Positions 1-5,620 of a stretch of DNA of 15,920 bases are shown here, piece after piece. Position 1 is the stretch's first letter, and the number at the start of each line of letters is the position of its first letter. The stretch is from an uncultured Collinsella sp. (GTDB lineage Bacteria > Actinomycetota > Coriobacteriia > Coriobacteriales > Coriobacteriaceae). Location of the stretch: NCBI GenBank assembly GCA_900547125.1, contig URFU01000041.1:1-15920 (forward strand), written 5' to 3'. Made by a program: the position numbers and the translations under genes. The notes under the pieces are model-generated. The model was given only the letters and a program-made list of their open reading frames with translations. It was not told where the DNA came from and did not search any database.

Positions 1-138
1 AAGCTGGGAGCCCAGGCAAGCGCCGCCGTGCCCCTGGACCTGCTGGGCATGCTCGCCGTAAGGGCCCTACAGACCGCCATCGTAAACGGAGCCAAAACCG
101 CCAAAACCTCCCACGGCATCACCGGCGCCGCGAAGTAA
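1..138 (+). CDS. C-terminal fragment, possible P1/DmpA-family (S58) aminopeptidase
   Basis: Frame 1 is open from the first base to a TAA at 136-138, giving 45 residues; the start lies outside the window. The visible tail has the hydrophobic stretch VPLDLLGMLAVRALQTAIV followed by an Ala/Lys-rich end. An Ala-rich helix of this kind, ending in a run like A-x-x-A-I, is typical of the C-terminus of P1 (DmpA-type, family S58) peptidases, but so little is present that this is only a guess. Codon use is high-GC like the rest of the window, which supports real coding. The first long hairpin element begins 12 nt after the stop. Coding is fairly sure; the family is not. Confidence 0.5.
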   Translation, partial: KLGAQASAAVPLDLLGMLAVRALQTAIVNGAKTAKTSHGITGAAK

Positions 139-150
139 CCTTACTCGACC

Positions 151-275
151 GGTTGCCCGGTGGGTCTTGGTTATGTTTGCTGCTCTACAGTCCTGGCTCG
201 CACGAAGAGCACATTAAGTGCTCTTCGGCTCGTGCGGAACTCGCGACAAACATAACCAAGCTCCACCGGGCAACC
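151..275 (+). repeat. Long imperfect inverted repeat / structured 3' element (copy 1)
   Basis: The outer arms 151-179 and 247-275 are complementary at 27 of 29 positions. The central 67 nt folds further. AGTCC (190-194) can pair with GGAACT (236-241) around one bulged A. GCACG pairs with CGTGC, and AAGAGCAC pairs with GTGCTCTT around an ATTAA loop at 213-217. CGGCT is left as a 3' bulge and TGGCTC as a 5' bulge. The element starts 12 nt after the stop of the upstream plus-strand gene and has no U-tract after it, so it is not a classical intrinsic terminator. Its core matches the reverse complement of the element at 370-479. Confidence 0.85.
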
Positions 276-308
276 TACTCAACAAGATCCCCTTCAGCCC
301 AGGCCCCT

Positions 309-343
309 GTGTACCGCGCGTCGAGGATCTTCAAATTCAAATA
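309..343 (+). pseudogene. Possible remnant of a glycosyltransferase 3' end
   Basis: On the plus strand this stretch reads VYRASRIFKFK and then TAA. The intact glycosyltransferase on the minus strand (512-1543) ends LYHLASKIFKFN and then TAA. The DNA match is 15 identical bases (GATCTTCAAATTCAA, 326-340, against the minus strand of 516-530) followed almost at once by both stop codons. It could be the tail of a lost paralogous glycosyltransferase gene facing the intact one, or a recombination scar. No upstream glycosyltransferase coding can be seen; the sequence before it runs into the first hairpin element. The match is short, so chance or a non-coding role cannot be excluded. Confidence 0.35.
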
Positions 344-369
344 ATCTGACAATCGATTCTTATAGCAGA

Positions 370-479
370 GGCCCCTTGGCCTTTAGTTTGATACAAGTTC
401 CGCACGAGCCGGAAAGCACTTAATGTGCTTTCCGTGCGAGCAGGACTGTTCGCAGTAGCAAACTAAAGGCCAAGGGGCC
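370..479 (-). repeat. Long perfect-arm inverted repeat / structured 3' element (copy 2)
   Basis: The outer arms 370-390 and 459-479 are perfectly complementary over 21 bp. They have no sequence in common with the arms of copy 1 except TTTG/CAAA next to the core. Read on the minus strand, the core (391-458) closely matches copy 1: an AGTCC box, GCACG, an inner stem GAAAGCAC-ATTAA-GTGCTTTC, bulge CGGCT, CGTGC and GGAACT. The inner stem differs from copy 1 by paired (compensatory) changes. On the minus strand it lies 32 nt after the glycosyltransferase stop, the same placement and orientation as copy 1 has to its gene. No U-tract follows. Confidence 0.85.
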
Positions 480-511
480 CAGTCAACCTATCAGCAGCGA
501 TTACTCAACAG

Positions 512-1543
512 TTAGTTGAATTTGAAGATCTTTGAGGCAAGATGGTATAGGCCGAGTGTGGTTTTGTCTCCGGCTCGTCCATGCAGGTTGGTAAAGAATC
601 CGACCACGCCGTAGCGAGCGCGACGATACATGCGCTCGTCGTACTCTTTCAGGTCCTTCCACAGCGTCTTCAGGCGCTCATCGGCACAATCTTCCTCGGA
701 AAGCTTGGTGAGCACCGAGCAAATCGCCATCATCATGGTGAAGTAGCCCATCATGTACGAACGCAGACGCGAGGACTCAACGTCCTGGTACAGGTGGAAC
801 GATTCCATCATGATGCGCGTTACGCGGAACTGCTGACCCAGGCGCTTGACCATCGTGGCCTCATTGACACTCTGGCCCTCGCGACCGATAAAGTAGCGAT
901 AGAGGTCGATGTCGGCGTAGTACATGGTCTTGCAGCGCGGCAGCGGCACATATGCGTAGATATTATCCACGTAGAACGTGTGAGCCGGCATAGGCAGATT
1001 CGACTCGCGCAGTACATCGGTGCGATAGCACAGACTGTGCATGAGCAGATTCTGATCGGGACGGAAGTGCCCGATCTGGTCCCAAGAGAAAATCTTTTTG
1101 CGCGGCAGAGCAAACTTGTAGCCAATAGCGGTATGCGTGCCCTCGTAAACCTTCTCGTACACGTAGTTCGAGATAAACAGGTCGACGCGCTGGTCGCGCT
1201 CCTCAAAACCACGCAGAATCGACAGCATGGTCGAAAGCGCCGCACCGTCGAGCCAGTCATCCGAGTCGACAACCTTGTAGTAGGTGCCCTGCGCCTCGCG
1301 CAGGCCCGAGAGGACGGCGATACCGTGGCCGCCATTCTCCTGGTGCACCGCGCGGATGATTCCAGGATAACGGGCCTCCCACTCGTCGGCCTTGGCGGCC
1401 GTCTCGTCCTTGGAGCCGTCGTCCACCACGATAATCTCGATATCGGTGGCGTAATTGCTCCCCTCCAAGATGGAGGTGATGCAATGGTCCATGTCCTTGG
1501 CGGCGTTATACGAGGGAATACCGAATGTTATGACTTTATGCAT
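512..1543 (-). CDS. Family 2 glycosyltransferase (GT-A fold), partner of glf
   Basis: This 343-residue protein probably transfers a sugar from a nucleotide donor to a growing cell-surface glycan at the cytoplasmic face of the membrane. It opens with the GT2 signature ITFGIPSYNAA (residues 5-15). It has VVDDGSKDET (39-48) for nucleotide binding and VVDSDDWLD (91-99) carrying the metal-binding DxD. The C-terminal half is typical of capsule or teichuronic-type GT2 enzymes; I see no convincing transmembrane segment. The ATG at 1543 overlaps the glf stop by 8 nt, implying translational coupling; an in-frame ATG at 1561 would add MRLSPA and neither start has a clear ribosome binding site. Following glf, it is a candidate galactofuranosyltransferase, but the donor is inferred from context only. 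Confidence 0.9.
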   Translation of the reverse strand: MHKVITFGIPSYNAAKDMDHCITSILEGSNYATDIEIIVVDDGSKDETAAKADEWEARYPGIIRAVHQENGGHGIAVLSGLREAQGTYYKVVDSDDWLDGAALSTMLSILRGFEERDQRVDLFISNYVYEKVYEGTHTAIGYKFALPRKKIFSWDQIGHFRPDQNLLMHSLCYRTDVLRESNLPMPAHTFYVDNIYAYVPLPRCKTMYYADIDLYRYFIGREGQSVNEATMVKRLGQQFRVTRIMMESFHLYQDVESSRLRSYMMGYFTMMMAICSVLTKLSEEDCADERLKTLWKDLKEYDERMYRRARYGVVGFFTNLHGRAGDKTTLGLYHLASKIFKFN

Positions 1544-2717
1544 GGCAGGCGATAATCTCATCCGAAAGATCGAGGGCGGAATTGGTCACGGCATCCATAT
1601 CGTAGTAACGATACTCGGCCAGACGACCCACCGGGTGGAAGTTCGTCAGGTTCTGGACGCGCTCAAGATAGCGCTCGTAGAGCTCACGGTTCTCGGGCTC
1701 CAAGATAGCGTAGTACGGCGTCTCGCCCGAGCCGGGCGTATAGGCCTTGGAGTACTCCTTCATGATGGTGGTCTTGCCTGGCAAAACCTGACCGGTCATG
1801 TTCTTGAACTCTGTGATGCGCGTGTAGTCCTCGCTCGTGGTGTAGTTGACGGTACCCACGGGCTGGAACTGATCCATATCGAGCGTCTCGAACTTCATGT
1901 CGAGCGTGCGGTACGGCAGCGCGCCCAGATCGAGATTGAACAGCTCGTCGAGTGGACCGGTGTAGACGATCTCGCCACCATAGACCTTACCGTCTATCTC
2001 AAAGAGGTCACGGGCGTCTACGTCACAGAATACGTCAATCAGGTCGTGATCGAGCATATGCTCGAACAGCGCGGTATAGCCATCCTGCGGCATGCCCTGG
2101 AAAGGAGCCTGCGGGAAGTAGCGATCGTCATCGCCCACAAAGACGGGAACGCGGCCGGTGATCGAGGGGTCGATCTGGTCGGGCGTCTGGCCCCACTGCT
2201 TCATGGTGTAATGCAAAAAGACGTTCTCATAGACATAATCGGCGCCCTCGGCAAGATCCGGGTCGTTCTTCTTGCGCAGCTCCATAATGGGCACCTTGAC
2301 GTCCTTGCCAAAGGTCTCCACGAGCTTTTGGTACAGTTCCTCGCCGCGCTCATCGCCAAAGGCGAGCTTGAGGCTCGCATGGTTAAAGGGCACGGGCATA
2401 AGGGTACCGTTGATGTTGGCGAGCACCTTGTGCTGGTAGTCCGTCCACTTGGTAAAGCGCGACAGGAAATTGTGGACGCGCTCGTTAAAGGTATGGTAGA
2501 TGTGCGGACCATACTCGTGGACCAGGATTCCCGCCTCGTCAGTGCAGTCGAAGGCATTGCCCGCAATGTGGCTACGGCGCTCCAAAACGGCAACACGATA
2601 GCCGATAGTTTCGGCAAGACGGCGGGCGCAAACGGCACCGGCATAACCGGCGCCGACAACAATCATGTCGTACGCACCGGCATTAAAGCCTTCAGGCAGG
2701 CCTGAGGTAATCTGCAT
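1536..2717 (-). CDS. glf: UDP-galactopyranose mutase
   Basis: This flavoenzyme interconverts UDP-galactopyranose and UDP-galactofuranose in the cytoplasm and supplies the donor for galactofuranose in surface polysaccharide. At 393 residues it is slightly longer than most Glf proteins because of about 15 extra N-terminal residues. The dinucleotide-binding motif VVGAGYAGAVCARRLAE is at 20-36, the family motif ERRSHIAGNAFD at 46-57, and the strongly conserved EYGPHIYHTF at 68-77. The C-terminal PVGRLAEYRYYDMD is typical of the FAD-proximal end. The start is supported by AAGGAG a few bases upstream of the ATG. It overlaps the downstream glycosyltransferase. A perfect TATAAT on the minus strand at 2796-2801 is the likely promoter -10. 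Confidence 0.96.
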   Translation of the reverse strand: MQITSGLPEGFNAGAYDMIVVGAGYAGAVCARRLAETIGYRVAVLERRSHIAGNAFDCTDEAGILVHEYGPHIYHTFNERVHNFLSRFTKWTDYQHKVLANINGTLMPVPFNHASLKLAFGDERGEELYQKLVETFGKDVKVPIMELRKKNDPDLAEGADYVYENVFLHYTMKQWGQTPDQIDPSITGRVPVFVGDDDRYFPQAPFQGMPQDGYTALFEHMLDHDLIDVFCDVDARDLFEIDGKVYGGEIVYTGPLDELFNLDLGALPYRTLDMKFETLDMDQFQPVGTVNYTTSEDYTRITEFKNMTGQVLPGKTTIMKEYSKAYTPGSGETPYYAILEPENRELYERYLERVQNLTNFHPVGRLAEYRYYDMDAVTNSALDLSDEIIACHA

Positions 2718-2795
2718 CGATACTCCTTGTCAAAAGCCACGTGCTCGTTAGCTGGGCTTTTCTCGAACATTCTTCGAGACATATTTATCAGAGCG

Positions 2796-2801
2796 ATTAT
2801 A
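2796..2801 (-). promoter_or_regulatory. -10 element for the glf-glycosyltransferase operon
   Basis: Read on the minus strand the hexamer is a perfect TATAAT. With usual spacing, transcription would begin near 2789, giving a leader of about 70 nt before the glf ATG. No good -35 is seen 16-18 nt upstream. That position falls on the plus-strand -10 at 2816-2821. Confidence 0.55.
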
Positions 2802-2815
2802 GCGCTAATGCGTCC

Positions 2816-2821
2816 TATAAT
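2816..2821 (+). promoter_or_regulatory. -10 element for pta
   Basis: A perfect TATAAT on the plus strand, predicting a start near 2828 and a leader of about 120 nt before pta. The -35 region at about 2793-2798 is poor and overlaps the opposing glf -10. A dyad TGAGCTT (2821-2827) / AAGCTCA (2840-2846) sits across the predicted start site and could be an operator or the first leader hairpin. Confidence 0.55.
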
Positions 2822-2873
2822 GAGCTTGCCACACAAGGAAAGCTCAAGCACCGCGGCGTACATTATTGAAAGG

Positions 2874-2896
2874 TAAACCCGCTAGCAGCGGGTTTA
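2874..2896 (+). promoter_or_regulatory. Stable hairpin in the pta leader
   Basis: TAAACCCGCT (2874-2883) and AGCGGGTTTA (2887-2896) form a perfect 10-bp stem with a 3-nt loop. It lies between the predicted pta start site and the pta RBS. Its shape is that of an intrinsic terminator, but only TT follows instead of a U-tract, so attenuation is possible but unproven. It could also protect the mRNA 5' end. Confidence 0.5.
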
Positions 2897-2948
2897 TTCG
2901 TGAACAGCCGGGCGCCTGGAGCTTAGCGAAACGCTTGTAAGGAGTAAC

Positions 2949-3929
2949 ATGAGCGATTTCCTTAACCGTATGAAGTCTGCCGCCAAGGCCGACCTTAAGA
3001 CCATCGTCCTGCCCGAGGGCGAAGATCCGCGTACCATCGTCGCGGCAAACAAAATCATCGAGGAGGGCCTGGCAAAGCTCGTCATCCTGGGCAACCCCGA
3101 CGAGATCGACGTTCCCGGCGCTACCGTCATCGACCCGCGCAATGCCGAAAAGCACGAGGAGTACGCGCAGAAGTTTGCCGAGCTCCGCGCCAAGAAGGGC
3201 GTTACCATCGAGCAGGCTCGCGCCCAGGTGATGGACGCCACCTACTTTGGCACCATGATGGTCAAGATGGGCGACGCCGACGGCCTGGTCTCCGGCGCCT
3301 GCCACTCCACCGCCGACACCCTGCGTCCCGCGCTGCAGATTCTCAAGACCGCCCCGGGCACCAAGCTGGTCTCGGCCTTCTTCGTGATGTGCACCGACAC
3401 CCCGCAGTTCGGCACCGACGGCACGCTGACCTTCGCCGACTGCGGCCTCAACATCAACCCGTCTTCTGACGAGCTCTCCGAGATCGCCATCGCCTCCGCT
3501 CACTCTTGGTCCACCTTCATGGGCAACGTTGAGCCGCACGTAGCCATGCTCTCCTACTCCACCATGGGCTCCGCCGGTGGCGAGGTCGCCAAGAAGGTCC
3601 AGGAGGCCGTGAAGTTCTGCAAGGAGAAGGCTCCCGAGCTCGCCATCGACGGCGACCTGCAGCTCGATGCCGCTATCGTCCCCACCGTCGCCCAGCTCAA
3701 GGCTCCCGGCTCCTCCGTCGCCGGTAAGGCCAACGTGCTCGTGTTCCCCGACCTCGAGGCAGGCAACATCGGCTACAAGCTGGTCCAGCGCTTCGCCGGC
3801 GCTGACGCCTACGGCCCCATCCTGCAGGGCATCGCCAAGCCGGTCAACGACCTGTCGCGCGGCTGCTCTGCCGACGACATCGTGGGTGTCGTGGCCATCA
3901 CCGCCGTCCAGGCTCAGATGGCTGAGTAG
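2949..3929 (+). CDS. pta: Phosphate acetyltransferase
   Basis: It converts acetyl-CoA and phosphate to acetyl phosphate and CoA in the cytoplasm, the first step of acetate formation with ATP gain. At 326 residues it is the short, single-domain form. Recognisable blocks are SGACHSTADTLRPALQILKT (115-134), SAFFVMC (142-148), SYSTMGSAGGEVAKKV (202-217), VLVFPDLEAGNIGYKLVQRF (263-282) and GIAKPVNDLSRG (294-305). S303-R304 match the catalytic Ser-Arg pair of the family, with Asp309 and Asp310 following. AAGGAG lies 6 nt before the ATG. It is transcribed alone, divergent from glf and convergent with the first ackA; the usual ackA-pta operon is not present. A long hairpin element begins 15 nt after its stop. 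Confidence 0.97.
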   Translation: MSDFLNRMKSAAKADLKTIVLPEGEDPRTIVAANKIIEEGLAKLVILGNPDEIDVPGATVIDPRNAEKHEEYAQKFAELRAKKGVTIEQARAQVMDATYFGTMMVKMGDADGLVSGACHSTADTLRPALQILKTAPGTKLVSAFFVMCTDTPQFGTDGTLTFADCGLNINPSSDELSEIAIASAHSWSTFMGNVEPHVAMLSYSTMGSAGGEVAKKVQEAVKFCKEKAPELAIDGDLQLDAAIVPTVAQLKAPGSSVAGKANVLVFPDLEAGNIGYKLVQRFAGADAYGPILQGIAKPVNDLSRGCSADDIVGVVAITAVQAQMAE

Positions 3930-3944
3930 CGGACATATCCCCTC

Positions 3945-4071
3945 GGGACCCTACAGGGTAAAGCTCTGAAAACGTCCTCGGACATGCATGAAACCCCCGC
4001 TGCGCACTTCGTGCGGCGGGGGTTTCATGCGTCCTGCGGAATATTTTCAGAGCTTTACCCTGTAGGGTCCC
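3945..4071 (+). repeat. Long perfect-arm inverted repeat / structured 3' element (copy 3)
   Basis: The outer arms 3945-3972 and 4044-4071 are perfectly complementary over 28 bp. Inside, GCATGAAACCCCCGC (3986-4000) pairs with 4016-4030, capped by CGCAC-TTC-GTGCG (4003-4015). The two sides of the internal loop carry near-direct repeats, GTCCTCGGA (3974-3982) and GTCCTGCGGA (4031-4040). The left GTCC(T) and right TGCGGAA boxes also occur at the matching places in copies 1 and 2. It begins 15 nt after the pta stop, with no U-tract. The rest of the 348-nt gap between pta and ackA (4072-4220) is G-rich on the plus strand and holds nothing I recognise. Confidence 0.85.
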
Positions 4072-4220
4072 TGCCGCCACGTGGTGCTCAGGGGATCTGG
4101 GGTGGACGGCGGCTTGGCTACGAGCTGGGGCTGAAAATCTGAATGGATGGGTGCCGTTGTTGGGAGTGCAGGCGTTGCTGGCGGTGATCACTTTGGGACT
4201 GGAATTTCCGCCTGCTAGCA

Positions 4221-4256
4221 GAAAGGCCTCCGGAGCTGTTGCTCTGGAGGCCTTTC
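4221..4256. terminator. Bidirectional terminator-like hairpin between pta and ackA
   Basis: GAAAGGCCTCCGGAGC (4221-4236) pairs with GCTCTGGAGGCCTTTC (4241-4256): 16 bp with one G-U pair and a 4-nt loop. It lies 21 nt past the ackA stop on the minus strand and is the last structure met by pta transcripts. Only a short T run (GTTT) follows on the plus strand, so its strength is uncertain. Confidence 0.65.
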
Positions 4257-4277
4257 GTTTACTTGCAAATGCGCGCG

Positions 4278-5456
4278 TTAGTTGTTCTTGGTCAGACGCT
4301 CGACGTCGTGGGCGATCATGTATTCCTCGTCGGTGGGGATGACCATGACCGTGACGGAAGAGCCGGCGGCGCTGATGACCTGCGGACCGTTGCCCACGGC
4401 CTCGCGGTTCTTGTTGTTGTCGATGCGCACGCCCAGCCACTCAAAGCAGTCGCAGAAGGCCTTGCGAATCGACCAGTCGTTCTCGCCGATGCCGGCGGTA
4501 AAGGTGATGGTATCCACGCCCGCCATGGAGGCGATCATGGAACCGGCCTGCTGCATGGCCTTGTAGGCGAACATATCGAAGGCGAGCAGGCAGCGCTCGT
4601 CACCCTCGGAGGCGCGCGTACGGATGTCTCGGGCATCGTTGGAGATGCCCGAGATGGCAAGCAGACCGGACTGCTTGTTCATCATGTCGTCGACTTCCTG
4701 ATAACTGTAGCCGCCCTCGCGCTGAAGATAGCACACGGTGGCCGGGTCGATGGAACCGCAACGGGTACCCATCATCAGACCGTCAAGCGGCGTAAGCCCC
4801 ATCGTGGTATCGCGGCAAACGCCGTCCTCAATGGCGGCAAGCGAAGCACCGTTGCCCAGATGGCACGAAAGCAGACGGTGGCAGCGCGCACCCAGGATCT
4901 CCTTGGCCATCATCCACTCGTAACGGTGGCTCGTACAGTGCGCGACGTACTTGAGCACGTGGTACTTGTCGCACACGTCCTTGGGCAGAGCGTAGGTGTA
5001 GGCAACCTCGGGCATGGTCATGTGGAACGAGGTGTCGAAGACGGCCACGTTGGGCAGCTCCGGATACTTCTCGCGGCAATATTCGATTGCCGCGGCCTCG
5101 CCGTAATTGTGCAGCGGGGCGAGCGGGGCCACCTCAAGGATCTTAGCCATGACCTCATCGTCGACGACCGCGGAATCATCGAAGTGCCAACCGCCCTGAA
5201 CGATGCGATGCCCAATGCCATCGATCGTAAAGTCGGTCTTCTCGAGCTCCTCGAGCACGCGAGCGATAGCAGAGCGATGATCGGGGAAGGGAACCTCCTC
5301 GGTCTGCTTGGTGCCACCGTTCTCGGAGTGACCAAAGATGCCCATCTCCGATCCGATACGCTCGCAGTTGCCCTTGGCGAAAACCTCGCGGGTATCGGTA
5401 TCCAAAAGCTGATATTTAAGGCTCGAGCTGCCGGCGTTGACAACAAGTACGTTCAT
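4278..5456 (-). CDS. ackA: Acetate kinase (copy 1)
   Basis: It makes acetate and ATP from acetyl phosphate and ADP. It has 392 residues, normal for the family. By alignment to the well-studied Methanosarcina enzyme, key residues are present: N7 in VVNAGSSSLK, R84 in GHRIVQGG, H116, D141 in VFDTSFH, H173 in HCTSH, H199 and N202 in CHLGNGAS, R232 in GTRCG, FTAGIGEN (319-326) and PTDEEYMIA (374-382). GHRVVHGG of most homologues is GHRIVQGG here and in the neighbour. AAGGAG precedes the ATG. It lies 164 nt downstream of a second ackA on the same strand, with a terminator-like hairpin between, so it probably has its own promoter in the AT-rich stretch 5509-5550. It converges on pta. Confidence 0.96.
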   Translation of the reverse strand: MNVLVVNAGSSSLKYQLLDTDTREVFAKGNCERIGSEMGIFGHSENGGTKQTEEVPFPDHRSAIARVLEELEKTDFTIDGIGHRIVQGGWHFDDSAVVDDEVMAKILEVAPLAPLHNYGEAAAIEYCREKYPELPNVAVFDTSFHMTMPEVAYTYALPKDVCDKYHVLKYVAHCTSHRYEWMMAKEILGARCHRLLSCHLGNGASLAAIEDGVCRDTTMGLTPLDGLMMGTRCGSIDPATVCYLQREGGYSYQEVDDMMNKQSGLLAISGISNDARDIRTRASEGDERCLLAFDMFAYKAMQQAGSMIASMAGVDTITFTAGIGENDWSIRKAFCDCFEWLGVRIDNNKNREAVGNGPQVISAAGSSVTVMVIPTDEEYMIAHDVERLTKNN

Positions 5457-5476
5457 GAGACTCCTTCGTGATTACA

Positions 5477-5508
5477 GTACGGTCGGCAAACCTATAAGGC
5501 GGCCGTAC
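5477..5508 (-). promoter_or_regulatory. Hairpin in the leader of ackA copy 1
   Basis: GTACGGTC (5477-5484) pairs with GGCCGTAC (5501-5508) over 8 bp with one G-U pair, just upstream of the RBS and start of the first ackA on the minus strand. It sits between that gene and the AT-rich stretch where its promoter is expected. Role unknown; it could modulate translation or mRNA stability. Confidence 0.35.
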
Positions 5509-5568
5509 CTTTAATAAGAAGTTATCAGAATTCAATAAATATCTATTAAGCTCTTCGCCCAAAGAGCA

Positions 5569-5606
5569 TAAAAGGGGGCTGAACGGCGCAAGGCCATCCA
5601 GTCCCC
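5569..5606 (-). terminator. Intrinsic terminator of ackA copy 2
   Basis: Read on the minus strand, GGGG-a-CTG pairs with CAG-CCCC (5574-5606), with a further GGC/GCC pairing in the loop, and the stem is followed by C and TTTTA (5573-5569). It begins about 15 nt past the ackA copy 2 stop. A second small hairpin (5550-5567, GCTCTT/AAGAGC) follows. Together they should separate the two ackA transcripts. Confidence 0.6.
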
Positions 5607-5620
5607 TCCCCTTGCATCAA

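Noticed and set aside
153..344. 63-codon plus-strand frame over the first hairpin element
   Set aside because: It runs through both arms of a palindrome and has no RBS; only its last 11 codons resemble a glycosyltransferase tail, reported separately as a possible remnant.
151..479. Integron attC sites or a CRISPR array
   Set aside because: The long palindromes lack the RYYYAAC and GTTRRRY boxes of attC, and there are no regularly spaced short repeats with unique spacers.
1455..2705. Long plus-strand frame opposite glf
   Set aside because: It is a mirror of high-GC codon bias over a well-supported gene; it has no RBS and no recognisable domain. The same applies to frames opposite the glycosyltransferase, both ackA genes, xseA, rnd, the lipid kinase and the C69 gene.
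2663..2863. 66-codon minus-strand frame upstream of glf
   Set aside because: It overlaps the glf start in another frame and contains both predicted -10 elements; no RBS.
4072..4220. T-box or riboswitch in the G-rich gap after pta
   Set aside because: No T-box consensus or known riboswitch core could be found, and it is downstream of both flanking genes rather than in a leader.
3898..4440. Minus-strand frame through the pta-ackA gap
   Set aside because: It crosses the perfect 28-bp arms and both gene ends, and its translation is low-complexity with no known domain.
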